Assembly (NCBI GenBank): GCA_013694685.1
Contig: JACDBY010000339.1
Coordinates: 1 to 8,475, forward strand
Direction of reading: 5' to 3'
DNA length: 8,475 bases
Source of the DNA: Actinomycetota bacterium
GTDB taxonomy: Bacteria > Actinomycetota > Thermoleophilia > Gaiellales > Gaiellaceae
Shown here: positions 1 through 6,669 of the stretch, one piece after another
Layout: each line of letters opens with the position of its first letter
How positions within the stretch are numbered: the stretch's first letter is position 1
Program-made: the position numbers and the translations under genes
The notes under the pieces: model-generated
Seen by the model: only the letters and a program-made list of their open reading frames with translations
What the model was told of the DNA's origin: nothing
The model's database searches: none

Positions 1-57
1 AGTCCTCTCATCCGCATCGTGGGGCAACCGGCGCCGGCGATCGGCGTCTCACTCTCG

Positions 58-2439
58 ATGACGCGCGCGCTCGCCCTCCCACTCGCCGTTCTCGCGGCTC
101 TCGTGCTCGTTGCCTCGGGGAGCGATACGCCGCCGTCGGCCGTAGCCGCCACGCGGACTCACGTCGTCGTCCAGCTCGCCTCTCCGCCGCTCGCCGTCTC
201 TCGCGACCCGCGTGCGGCGAGCACGATCGCGGCGGAGCAGCGGGGGTTCGAGACGGAGCTCCGGGCGGCGATCCCCGCCGCGAGCGTCCGCTGGCGCTAC
301 AGGCTCGTCACGAACGGCGTCTCGGTCGTCCTGCCCGAAGCCGACCTCCAGCGGCTGGGCCGGCTGCCCGGCGTACGCACGGTCTACGACGCGGTCACCT
401 ATCGGCTCGCTGCCGGGCCCGATGCGACGACGATGCGCGCGCGCGAGCTCCAGACCGCCGCCCTCGGAGGGGGCACGGGGATCAAGATCGGGATCATCGA
501 CGACGGCGTCGACCAGCGGCATCCGTTCTTCGACCCGTCGGGATACACGATGCCCGCGGGGTACCCGAAGGGCCAGGTGGCGTATACGACGGCGAAGGTC
601 ATCGTGGCGCGTTCGTTTCCACCACCGAGCGCGACCTGGAAGCACGCAGGCAAACCCTTCGATCCCGAGGAGTCCGGCCACGGCACGCACGTGGCGGGAA
701 TCGCGGCCGGGAACGCCGGGACGCTCGCCGAGGGGGAGCGGATCAGCGGGATCGCCCCGCGCGCGTTCATCGGCAACTACAAGGCGCTCACGATCCCGAC
801 CGACGCGAATGTCGGGCTCGACGGCAACGCACCCGAGATCGTCGCCGCCATCGAGGCCGCGGTGCGCGACGGGATGGACGTGATCAATCTCTCGATCGGC
901 GAGCCCGAGGTGGAGCCCACGCGTGATCTAGTGGCTCTCGCGCTCGACGCTGCCGCAGCGACCGGTGTCGTCCCTGTTGTCGCCGCAGGCAACGACTTCG
1001 ACGAGTTCGGTGAAGGGTCGCTCGCCTCGCCGGGCAGCTCCGCCGAGGCGATCACCGTCGGGGCCACGAGCTCGGGGATCACACCCGCAATGGCGAGCTT
1101 CTCGTCCGCAGGCCCGACCGCGATCTCGCTCCGTCTCAAGCCCGACATCGTGGCGCCGGGCGTCTCGATTCTCTCCGCGGCGCCCGACAGCGACTGGCGC
1201 CTCTCGTCCGGGACGAGCATGGCGTCGCCGCACGTCGCCGGTGCGGTCGCCCTTCTCCTCCAGCGTCACCCCGAGTGGACCACCCGGCAGGTGAAAGCCG
1301 CGCTCGCGATCACGGCCCGGCCCCTCACCGGCAGCGCGCCGGGCGGGATCACGAGAACCGGTGCCGGGCTCGTCGACGTGCTCGCCGCCGACACCGCGCG
1401 TGTCCGGGCGACACCCAGCGCCGTCTCCTTCGGGCTCGTCCCCGCCGGACGCGCCGCCGGTCAGAGCGTGACGTTCGAGGACGCCGGCGGCGGTGCCGGC
1501 CCCTGGGTCGCGTCGGTGGAGGTGGACGGAGCCCCGGCCGGGACGAGCGTCGTCGCCCCGGTGCAGGTGGTCGTGCCCGGGACCGTGGCGATCCAGGTGA
1601 CGTCGGGCAGCGCCGAAGGCGACGTCTCCGGCGCGCTCGTCCTCCGCCGCGACGGCCTCGTGCGTCGCATACCGTTTTGGGGTCGCGTCACGGCTCCCAA
1701 GCTCGCTGGCGCGCCCGTGCGCTTCCTCGCACGACCCGGCGTCTACTCCGGCGACACCCGCGGGAAGCACGCGCGGGTCTCGACCTACCGGTATCCCGTC
1801 GTGCAACCGAACGCCTCGATCTCGAGCCGGCTCGACGGCCCCGAGCAGGTGTTTCGCATCCGCCTGGCGCGCGCGGTACAGAACTTCGGGGTCGTGATCA
1901 CGTCGCGGAGCCGAGGCTCGCGCGTCGAGCCGAGGGTCGTAGTCGCAGGCGACGAGAACCGGCTCACGGGGTACGCGGCTCTGCCGCTCCACCTGAACCC
2001 GTACGTCGACGAATTCACGGATCCCGTGCTCGTCGCTGGCGCGCTCCGTCCCGTGGCGGGCGCGTACGACATCGTCTTCGACAGCCCGACCCGCGCCGGC
2101 GCGGGCAGGTTCACGTTCCGCCTCTGGATCGACGACGGGATACCGCCGAAGGCGACGCTCCTGACGCGTTCGGTGCGACCGGGTCGAGCAGTCCGCGTCC
2201 GGGTGACCGACGCCGGTGCGGGTGTCGATCCCCGGTCGATCGAGGCGACCATCGACGGACGGGAGACGACCGCCCGGCTGAGTGGCGGCGTCGTCAACGT
2301 CTCGACCGCGAACGTGAGCACCGGCCGCCATCGCCTCCGTCTCCTGCTCTCCGATCATCAGGAGACGCGGAACAACGAGAACGTGACGCGCATCCTCCCG
2401 AACACGCGCGTGCTGAGCGCGCAGATCACCGTCGGCTAG
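58..2439 (+). CDS. Secreted subtilisin-like (S8 family) serine protease
   Basis: Secreted endopeptidase with a complete S8 catalytic set. Residues here are numbered from an in-frame GTG at 19; subtract 13 for the ATG at 58. The catalytic Asp is D161 in IGIIDDGVD, the His is H221 in GHGTHVAGIAAG, the oxyanion-hole Asn is N325 in VAAGND, and the Ser is S400 in GTSMASPHVAG. I chose the ATG at 58 because it starts a clean Sec signal peptide (MTRALALPLAVLAALVLV, with cleavage probably near AVAA). Neither start has a visible Shine-Dalgarno sequence. Residues about 46-127 look like an inhibitor-I9-type propeptide. The catalytic domain spans about 150-450. The remaining 350 residues are predicted beta-rich: an Fn3-like stretch (about 460-560), an unassigned sandwich (about 565-700), and an Ig-like C-terminus (about 705-806). 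There is no lipobox Cys or C-terminal anchor, so release outside the cell is likely. The gene stands alone, facing the minus-strand cluster. Family assignment is firm; the substrate is unknown. Confidence 0.95.
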   Translation: MTRALALPLAVLAALVLVASGSDTPPSAVAATRTHVVVQLASPPLAVSRDPRAASTIAAEQRGFETELRAAIPAASVRWRYRLVTNGVSVVLPEADLQRLGRLPGVRTVYDAVTYRLAAGPDATTMRARELQTAALGGGTGIKIGIIDDGVDQRHPFFDPSGYTMPAGYPKGQVAYTTAKVIVARSFPPPSATWKHAGKPFDPEESGHGTHVAGIAAGNAGTLAEGERISGIAPRAFIGNYKALTIPTDANVGLDGNAPEIVAAIEAAVRDGMDVINLSIGEPEVEPTRDLVALALDAAAATGVVPVVAAGNDFDEFGEGSLASPGSSAEAITVGATSSGITPAMASFSSAGPTAISLRLKPDIVAPGVSILSAAPDSDWRLSSGTSMASPHVAGAVALLLQRHPEWTTRQVKAALAITARPLTGSAPGGITRTGAGLVDVLAADTARVRATPSAVSFGLVPAGRAAGQSVTFEDAGGGAGPWVASVEVDGAPAGTSVVAPVQVVVPGTVAIQVTSGSAEGDVSGALVLRRDGLVRRIPFWGRVTAPKLAGAPVRFLARPGVYSGDTRGKHARVSTYRYPVVQPNASISSRLDGPEQVFRIRLARAVQNFGVVITSRSRGSRVEPRVVVAGDENRLTGYAALPLHLNPYVDEFTDPVLVAGALRPVAGAYDIVFDSPTRAGAGRFTFRLWIDDGIPPKATLLTRSVRPGRAVRVRVTDAGAGVDPRSIEATIDGRETTARLSGGVVNVSTANVSTGRHRLRLLLSDHQETRNNENVTRILPNTRVLSAQITVG

Positions 2440-2480
2440 GGCAGGACAGGTCCGGCCCCCTACGGCACAAGGCAGAGCAC

Positions 2481-2502
2481 GTGTCCGACTGAAGTCGGAC
2501 AC
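2481..2502. terminator. Hairpin between convergent genes, probable bidirectional terminator
   Basis: GTGTCCGACT and AGTCGGACAC form a perfect 10-bp inverted repeat. As RNA this is more likely a 9-bp stem closed by a TGAA tetraloop on the plus strand (TTCA on the minus). It lies 41 nt past the stop of the S8 protease and 20 nt past the stop of the oppositely oriented small membrane gene, the expected place for a shared terminator. No T-tract follows on either strand, so intrinsic termination is inferred from position and symmetry only. The loop region shares CTGAAGTC with the hairpin at 4698-4727, so it could also belong to a dispersed intergenic repeat family. Confidence 0.55.
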
Positions 2503-2522
2503 CACCCAGGCGCAGTTGCGAA

Positions 2523-2756
2523 CTAGGAACGTTTCGTGCGGGGCTCTTCGATCGTCGGGAGGGCGTCGAGATCACGCTGGACGCTCTCGACGAAGTCGTC
2601 GTCGTCGGTCGGCACCACGCGCAGCTTGGCCTTGCGCTTCTCCCGGTCACGGCGGCGCCTGGCATCGGTGCCAACGACACCCGAGACCCTCGACCACTCC
2701 GCCGCGACGACCACACAGACGCCGAGGACGAGCAGGACGATCCACGGCCAGCTCAC
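2523..2756 (-). CDS. Small single-pass membrane protein of unknown function (77 aa)
   Basis: I do not recognise a family. The protein starts MSWPWIVLLVLGVCVVVAAE, which gives one strongly hydrophobic transmembrane segment (about residues 3-19). A very basic stretch follows (RRRRDREKRKAKLR, about 33-46), then an acidic patch (DDDD, 51-54) and a charged tail ending TKRS. The basic residues directly after the membrane segment suggest N-out/C-in topology by the positive-inside rule. The GTG start at 2756 overlaps the tag stop by 4 nt (GTGA), the same coupling used elsewhere in this cluster. That overlap is the main reason to accept this start and to think the gene is real. A longer reading in the same frame runs upstream through tag but is only its out-of-frame shadow. 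It is the last gene of the cluster. Function cannot be inferred. Confidence 0.7.
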   Translation of the reverse strand: MSWPWIVLLVLGVCVVVAAEWSRVSGVVGTDARRRRDREKRKAKLRVVPTDDDDFVESVQRDLDALPTIEEPRTKRS

Positions 2757-3412
2757 CTCGCCGATTCTACGCGAGCAGGGCGCCTCAGGTCGGCCCGGGC
2801 CGCGTCGACGCGCAGTCGGGCGTCGCACCTCTCGAGATGGTCGTTCACGACCCCCACCGCCTGCATGAACGCGTACACCGTCGTCGGGCCGACGAAGGTG
2901 AAGCCACGACGCTTGAGCTCCTTCGCGAGCGCTCGCGAAGCATCGGTCTGCACGAGCTCGCGGAGCACCGATTGGGTCATGCGCGCCGGGCGGGCAGCGA
3001 GGGCCGGCTCGAAGCCCCAGACGAAGGACGCCAGGGACCCCTCCGTCGCGACGAGCTCGATCGTTCGCACCGCGTTCCCGATCGCAGACTCGATCTTGCC
3101 CCGGTGCCGGACGATCGAGGCGTCCCCGAGCAGGCGCTCGACGTCCCCGGGGCCGAACGCGGCGACGCGACGGAAGTCGAAGCTCGCGAACGCACGACGG
3201 AAGGCTTCCCGCTTGCGCAGGATCGTGAGCCACGAGAGACCGGCTTGGAAGCCCTCGAGCACGAGCTTCTCGAAGAGCCGGACGTCGTCTACGACCGGCA
3301 TCCCCCACTCCTCGTCGTGGTACGCCCGGTAGTCGAGGTCGGAGCCGCCACCCCAGGAGCAGCGGACGACGCCGTCCTCGTTCCGAACGAGCCCCTCGGC
3401 GAGCGCGGCCAT
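2753..3412 (-). CDS. tag: DNA-3-methyladenine glycosylase I
   Basis: Base-excision-repair enzyme that removes 3-methyladenine from alkylated DNA in the cytoplasm; a helix-hairpin-helix fold glycosylase with a structural zinc. The protein is 219 aa, against about 187 in E. coli Tag, with extra residues at both ends. Family signatures are clear: RCSW near the N-terminus, YHDEEWG (31-37), LEGFQAGLSWLTIL (52-65), RHRGKI, KRRGFTFVG and NDHLERC. The zinc ligands of E. coli Tag (Cys4, His17, His175, Cys179) correspond to C18, H32, H192 and C196, and the active-site Glu38 corresponds to E53, so the enzyme should be active. The ATG at 3412 has no Shine-Dalgarno sequence, and an 18-nt arm of an inverted repeat ends 2 nt upstream of it. 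No better in-frame start is visible. Its stop overlaps the GTG of the next small gene. It is the only DNA-repair gene in the window. Confidence 0.95.
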   Translation of the reverse strand: MAALAEGLVRNEDGVVRCSWGGGSDLDYRAYHDEEWGMPVVDDVRLFEKLVLEGFQAGLSWLTILRKREAFRRAFASFDFRRVAAFGPGDVERLLGDASIVRHRGKIESAIGNAVRTIELVATEGSLASFVWGFEPALAARPARMTQSVLRELVQTDASRALAKELKRRGFTFVGPTTVYAFMQAVGVVNDHLERCDARLRVDAARADLRRPARVESAR

Positions 3413-3414
3413 CA

Positions 3415-3580
3415 GATGGTCGATCGGAAATTGGCGTGCAGCCCGGGGCGGTCATGACCAAGCCGGGCGCCGCACGCACGCGCCGTGCAGGCCAGGAGGC
3501 CCGTGCGACGCGCGCGGGTGGTGATCCGGCGCCGTGTCGTGGCCGTCATCCGCCCCACCGTGAATTTCCGATCGACCATC
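3415..3580. repeat. 166-bp intergenic element with 18-bp perfect terminal inverted repeats
   Basis: The arm GATGGTCGATCGGAAATT at 3415-3432 is repeated in perfect inverse at 3563-3580. A second complementary pair lies inside: GGGGCGG-tc-ATGAC (3445-3458) with GTCATCCGCCCC (3545-3556), which is 12 bp with a 2-nt bulge. The 10-bp palindrome GGTCATGACC is at 3450-3459. The element almost exactly fills the gap between the M24 stop (3582) and the tag start (3412). In the minus-strand transcript it could fold into a long hairpin whose base touches the tag start codon. No target-site duplication is apparent. It may be a MITE-like insertion, a structured RNA or attenuator, or a processing site. The same interval can also be read as a 55-aa minus-strand ORF (3412-3579). 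The repeat itself is certain; its role is not. Confidence 0.75.
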
Positions 3581-3581
3581 C

Positions 3582-4745
3582 TTACCGGACGACGATCTCC
3601 ATCGGCAGCCCGGCCAGCGGGACGCCCCCGTCCTCCGTGACGAGCCAGGTGTCCTGCATGTAGAGGCAGTCCTCGCCGTTCGCCGCGATCGCGTGCGGGT
3701 GCATCGAGAGCACCATGTTCTCCTCGAGCACGGTCTCGACACCTTCGCCGATCTTCGGGAACTCGATCATCGTCATCCCGATCGAGTGGCCCGTCACGTG
3801 CCCGAGGTGGTAGCCCCGGTCGAGGAACCCCCTGGAAACCGCGACGTGGACGTCGTGGCAGGTCGCGCCCGGCCGCATCGCCGCAGGAGCCGCCTCGAAG
3901 TACTCGTCGTACGCCTCGGCCATCGCCTTCGTGTCGTCCGAGAGGTCGGTGCCCTCCGCGGCGATAGCGCGTGACACCTCGACCCAGTGCATGCCGGGGC
4001 CTGCGACCTCGAGCGAGGGGAGGACGAAGTCGCCGAGCACCTCCTCCTTGCGCGCGATCTTGAACTCCGGCAGTGCGATGCCCGAGCGGCCGGGCGCCGT
4101 GAGCACCATGTTCATCGTCAGGCGTCCGCAGCCTTCGGCGACGAAATACTCCTCGGCGACGGCCATCACCTCGGCGGCCGTGCGGCCCGGTCGGTACGCC
4201 TCGGCCCAGAGCTCGAAGCCGCGGCGGTTGATCCGGACCGAGTCGCGCACGCTCTCGAGCTCGGCCTCGCTCTTCACCGCCCGCGCAAGGTCGAACTCGA
4301 CGTCGAACGGGACGAGCTCGAATCCTTCGAGCGCGCGATAGTCGCGGACGCTCATCACGTAGTCGACCCCGTAGACGCCGACGCGTCGCCATCCCGCATC
4401 GCGGGCGTACGCGGCGATCGCGGTCCCCGGATACGGATCGAAGCGCTGCTCGAGGTGCGCAGAGCCGTGCTCGCCGACGTAGCGCGCCTCCGCCGGGAAG
4501 ACCACATGCGGGTCGTCTTCCAGCGGGACGACCACGTAGGCGTAGCGATGGACGATCTGGAAGCCCGAGAGGTAGGTGACGGCCCCCTCGAAGCCCGAAT
4601 ACTCGCTACCGGCGACCACGAGGCCGTCGAGCTCGTGCGCGGCCATCGCGGCGCGCACATTCGCGTAGCGCCGGTCGAGCTCAGTGCTGAGAGCTGTGTG
4701 GGTAACAGGCTGAAGTCTGTTACCCACGTTCCGTCTTATTGCCAA
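3582..4745 (-). CDS. M24/creatinase-fold hydrolase-like protein with a non-canonical active site
   Basis: Two-domain pita-bread protein. Residues about 20-155 match the creatinase N-terminal domain (ELDRRYANVRAAMAAHELDG, TYLSGFQIVHRYAY) and about 160-387 the catalytic domain (KSEAELESVRDSVRINRRGF, TGHSIGM, VTEDGG). By alignment from memory with Xaa-Pro peptidases, the five metal ligands Asp, Asp, His, Glu, Glu correspond to S244, E256, H320, H349 and Q364. Only the His is clearly kept, so a dinuclear metallopeptidase is unlikely. A metal-independent hydrolase of the creatinase/ectoine-hydrolase type, or a regulatory homologue, is more plausible. The start is uncertain. The TTG at 4745 has GAGG 4 nt upstream and overlaps the panE-like stop by 10 nt. 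A GTG at 4727 lies at the edge of a hairpin. ATG 4649 would cut into the conserved first helix. I prefer TTG 4745. Its position after the liv importer genes suggests a role on an imported amide or amino-acid-like compound. Confidence 0.85.
   Translation of the reverse strand: MAIRRNVGNRLQPVTHTALSTELDRRYANVRAAMAAHELDGLVVAGSEYSGFEGAVTYLSGFQIVHRYAYVVVPLEDDPHVVFPAEARYVGEHGSAHLEQRFDPYPGTAIAAYARDAGWRRVGVYGVDYVMSVRDYRALEGFELVPFDVEFDLARAVKSEAELESVRDSVRINRRGFELWAEAYRPGRTAAEVMAVAEEYFVAEGCGRLTMNMVLTAPGRSGIALPEFKIARKEEVLGDFVLPSLEVAGPGMHWVEVSRAIAAEGTDLSDDTKAMAEAYDEYFEAAPAAMRPGATCHDVHVAVSRGFLDRGYHLGHVTGHSIGMTMIEFPKIGEGVETVLEENMVLSMHPHAIAANGEDCLYMQDTWLVTEDGGVPLAGLPMEIVVR
4698..4727. repeat. 13-bp stem hairpin with TGAA loop at the 5' end of the M24 gene
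   Basis: GTGGGTAACAGGC (4698-4710) and GTCTGTTACCCAC (4715-4727) form a 13-bp stem around TGAA. The pairing has one G-T wobble on the plus strand, which becomes an A-C mismatch in the minus-strand transcript. It lies 9 nt beyond the panE-like stop and inside the longest M24 reading frame, where it would encode residues 7-16. It shares CTGAAGTC with the hairpin at 2481-2502. It may be an intergenic repeat, an internal attenuator or an mRNA-stability element between the two enzyme genes. Confidence 0.6.
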
Positions 4746-5653
4746 GATGCCTCAACCCCCTTGATGAGAGCGGTGATGGTGTCGTGGAGCGGTGTCGGCA
4801 CGCCGAGCTCACGTCCGAACCGGGCGATGCCGCCGTTCAGATAGTCGATCTCGGTCGGACGGCCCGACTCGACGTCCTGGAGCATCGAGGCCTTGTGGCC
4901 GTAGGCGACGTCAGGGCGGGCGGCGTGGTCGATCAGCGCCTCGGGGTCGGTGTCGAGCTCGATGCCCTGCGCGGCTGCGACCGCCTTCCCCTCGTCGACG
5001 AGGCCGGTGACGAGCGAGCGGAGGTCGGCTCGCTCGCAGACGCGCCCGTGGGTGAGGCCTGTCAGCGCGCCGATCGGGTTCGTGGCGGCGTTGAAGATGA
5101 CCTTGCGCCACTGACCCGGCCGGGCGTCCGCGACGGCGCTCGCGGGCATCCCGGCCCGGGTACAGGCATCGGCGAGCGGCTCGATCGCCGCGACCTCGAG
5201 CGGGCGCGGCTCGAACGGGCCGAAGGTGGTCTCGCCCTTCACGTCCCACTGCACGACCCCGGGTGCGACGAGCTTCCCAGCCGGGAAGGTCGTCCCGCGG
5301 ATCACGCGCTCGACGTGCGCAGCCAGTGTCTCCTCGTTGCCGACACCGTTCATGACCGTCGCCACCGCACCGTCGGCGAACGCGTGTGCCGTCGCCTCGA
5401 TCGCGGCGGCCGCGTGCATCGCCTTCGTCGCGACGATCCCGAAGTCGCACGGTGGCAGCGCATCGGGGTCGCTCGTCGCCTCGAGGCGGCCGAGCACCTC
5501 ACCCGCGCCGATCAATTGCAAACCGTTCTTTTTGATAGCCGTCACGTGCGATTTGTCCAGATCGAACGCCCACACCTCGACATCGCCGAGCGTGGCGAGA
5601 TTCGCTGCGAAGAGCGACCCGACGGCGCCGCAGCCGACCACGCACACCCTCAT
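4736..5653 (-). CDS. Ketopantoate reductase (ApbA/PanE) family NADP-dependent oxidoreductase
   Basis: Cytoplasmic NAD(P)H-dependent reductase of the 2-dehydropantoate 2-reductase family, 305 aa, a normal length. A Rossmann nucleotide-binding motif GCGAVG is at 7-12, with K77 in VATKA and N102 in VMNGVGNEE. The C-terminal helical domain carries K184 in QWRKVIFNAATNPIGALTG (the catalytic lysine position of PanE) and the family motif SMLQDVESGRPTEIDYLNG with E268. All expected catalytic residues are therefore present. The ATG at 5653 overlaps the livM stop (ATGA) and has GAGG 6 nt upstream, so the start is secure. Housekeeping PanE reduces ketopantoate to pantoate for coenzyme A synthesis. This family is broad, and placement in a transporter operon beside an M24-fold protein suggests a different 2-oxo or hydroxy acid substrate. 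I leave the symbol empty for that reason. Confidence 0.9.
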   Translation of the reverse strand: MRVCVVGCGAVGSLFAANLATLGDVEVWAFDLDKSHVTAIKKNGLQLIGAGEVLGRLEATSDPDALPPCDFGIVATKAMHAAAAIEATAHAFADGAVATVMNGVGNEETLAAHVERVIRGTTFPAGKLVAPGVVQWDVKGETTFGPFEPRPLEVAAIEPLADACTRAGMPASAVADARPGQWRKVIFNAATNPIGALTGLTHGRVCERADLRSLVTGLVDEGKAVAAAQGIELDTDPEALIDHAARPDVAYGHKASMLQDVESGRPTEIDYLNGGIARFGRELGVPTPLHDTITALIKGVEASWQ

Positions 5654-6669
5654 GCGGCGCCTCTGCGACCGGGAGATCCGCGGAGCAGGCGACCGAGATT
5701 CAGCTCGCGACCGCCCGTGAGACCCGATGGGCGAACGATGAGCACGACCGCCATGAGCGCGCCGACGACGACGATCCGGCTACCGGACGGGAGATCGATC
5801 CCGGCGGCGCCGTTCTCGGCCTCGGCGAGGAGTGAATCGAGACCCGAGACGGCGAGCGCCCCGACGACCGCGCCCCAGAGGCTCGTCATCCCCCCGATCA
5901 CGAGCATCGCGAGCGTGATGAACGTGAGGTCGAGGTAGACCGCGTCGACCGAGATCGGCAGGTAGTGCACGTAGAGCCCGCCCGCAAGCCCCGCGAGGGC
6001 GCCCGAGAGCGTGAACGCCCCGAGCCGCTGCCGATAGACCGAGATCCCCACCGCACGGGCCGCCGGGGCATCGTCTCGGGCGGCTCGGAGCTGTCGTCCG
6101 AACCGGCTCACTTGGTAGGCGAAGGCGACCACGATCGCGGCGATCGCGCCGATCGCAGCCTGCTGCAGGTCCGTCGTCTCGGGCACGGAGGAGAAGACGT
6201 TGAGCCCCGGCCCCACCTTCTCGTAGTAGCGCAGGACGTTGTTCGTAATCTCGAGCACCGCGAAGGTGGCGATACCCGCCGTCAACCCCGAGAGACGCAT
6301 CAGCGGGAGACCGGCGAGAAGCGCGAACACGCCACCGGCGAGCGCCGCGAGCACGAGCGACCAGACGTTCCCCACCGTCGTCTCGGCGAGGAAGTCGAAG
6401 AGGAACGGCATCGTGGCGGGCTTCTCTGCCACGGGCACCGACAGGACTCCGGCCGTCCAGGCACCCACCGCGACGAAGCTGATGTGACCGAACGAAAGCA
6501 CGCCGGTCGAACCGACGAACACGTAGAGAGCGACGACGATCGCGACGGCGATCAGGGCGTTGATGAAGTAGATCTCGGTCGACCGCTCGAAGAACGTGCC
6601 GACGACCGCAGTCGCCGCGACGAGCGTGATCGGCGCGACGATCGTGAGCATGCCCCGCGCCCGCCTCAT
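5650..6669 (-). CDS. livM: Branched-chain amino acid-type ABC transporter permease LivM
   Basis: Inner-membrane permease subunit of a HAAT-family ABC importer, 339 aa, forming the translocation channel with LivH. Hydrophobic segments run through most of the protein. The LivM hallmark SFGHISFVAVGAWTAG is at about 59-74. The cytoplasmic coupling-loop region RFGRQLRAARDDAPAARAVG (about 189-208) should contact the ATPases. LSGALAGLAGGLYVHYLP and LVIGGMTSLWGAVVGA are also typical. The end (LIVRPSGLTGGREL) matches the usual RP.GL.G tail of these permeases, followed by about 18 mostly basic and small residues. The ATG at 6669 overlaps the livH stop by 4 nt (ATGA), with GGTGGAG 5 nt upstream, so the start is well supported. 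The gene overlaps the oxidoreductase downstream by 4 nt as well. Substrate cannot be told from the permease alone. Confidence 0.95.
   Translation of the reverse strand: MRRARGMLTIVAPITLVAATAVVGTFFERSTEIYFINALIAVAIVVALYVFVGSTGVLSFGHISFVAVGAWTAGVLSVPVAEKPATMPFLFDFLAETTVGNVWSLVLAALAGGVFALLAGLPLMRLSGLTAGIATFAVLEITNNVLRYYEKVGPGLNVFSSVPETTDLQQAAIGAIAAIVVAFAYQVSRFGRQLRAARDDAPAARAVGISVYRQRLGAFTLSGALAGLAGGLYVHYLPISVDAVYLDLTFITLAMLVIGGMTSLWGAVVGALAVSGLDSLLAEAENGAAGIDLPSGSRIVVVGALMAVVLIVRPSGLTGGRELNLGRLLRGSPGRRGAA

Noticed and set aside
19..57. GTG start 13 codons upstream of the chosen S8 protease ATG
   Set aside because: It would place a polar, Pro-containing stretch before the signal peptide and has no Shine-Dalgarno sequence; the ATG at 58 gives a normal signal peptide.
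928..2505. 525-codon open frame on the minus strand, opposite the S8 protease
   Set aside because: It is antisense to a gene with complete catalytic motifs, has low-complexity Arg/Gly/Asp-rich translation and no recognisable motif. Long antisense frames are expected at this GC content.
2516..3457. 313-codon plus-strand open frame over tag and the small membrane gene
   Set aside because: It is a shadow of tag, whose zinc and catalytic residues are all present on the minus strand.
3450..3459. GGTCATGACC palindrome as a protein-binding operator
   Set aside because: It is short and lies within the larger inverted-repeat element, where it is explained as part of that structure; no regulator gene is nearby.
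3412..4392. 326-codon minus-strand frame running from inside the M24 gene to the tag start
   Set aside because: The part inside M24 is an out-of-frame Arg-rich shadow. Only its last 55 codons, within the intergenic gap, were kept as a low-confidence possibility.
4739..5938. 399-codon plus-strand open frame over the reductase and livM
   Set aside because: The translation is Arg/Asp/Gly-rich without domain motifs, and the opposite strand carries two clear family members with good ribosome-binding sites.
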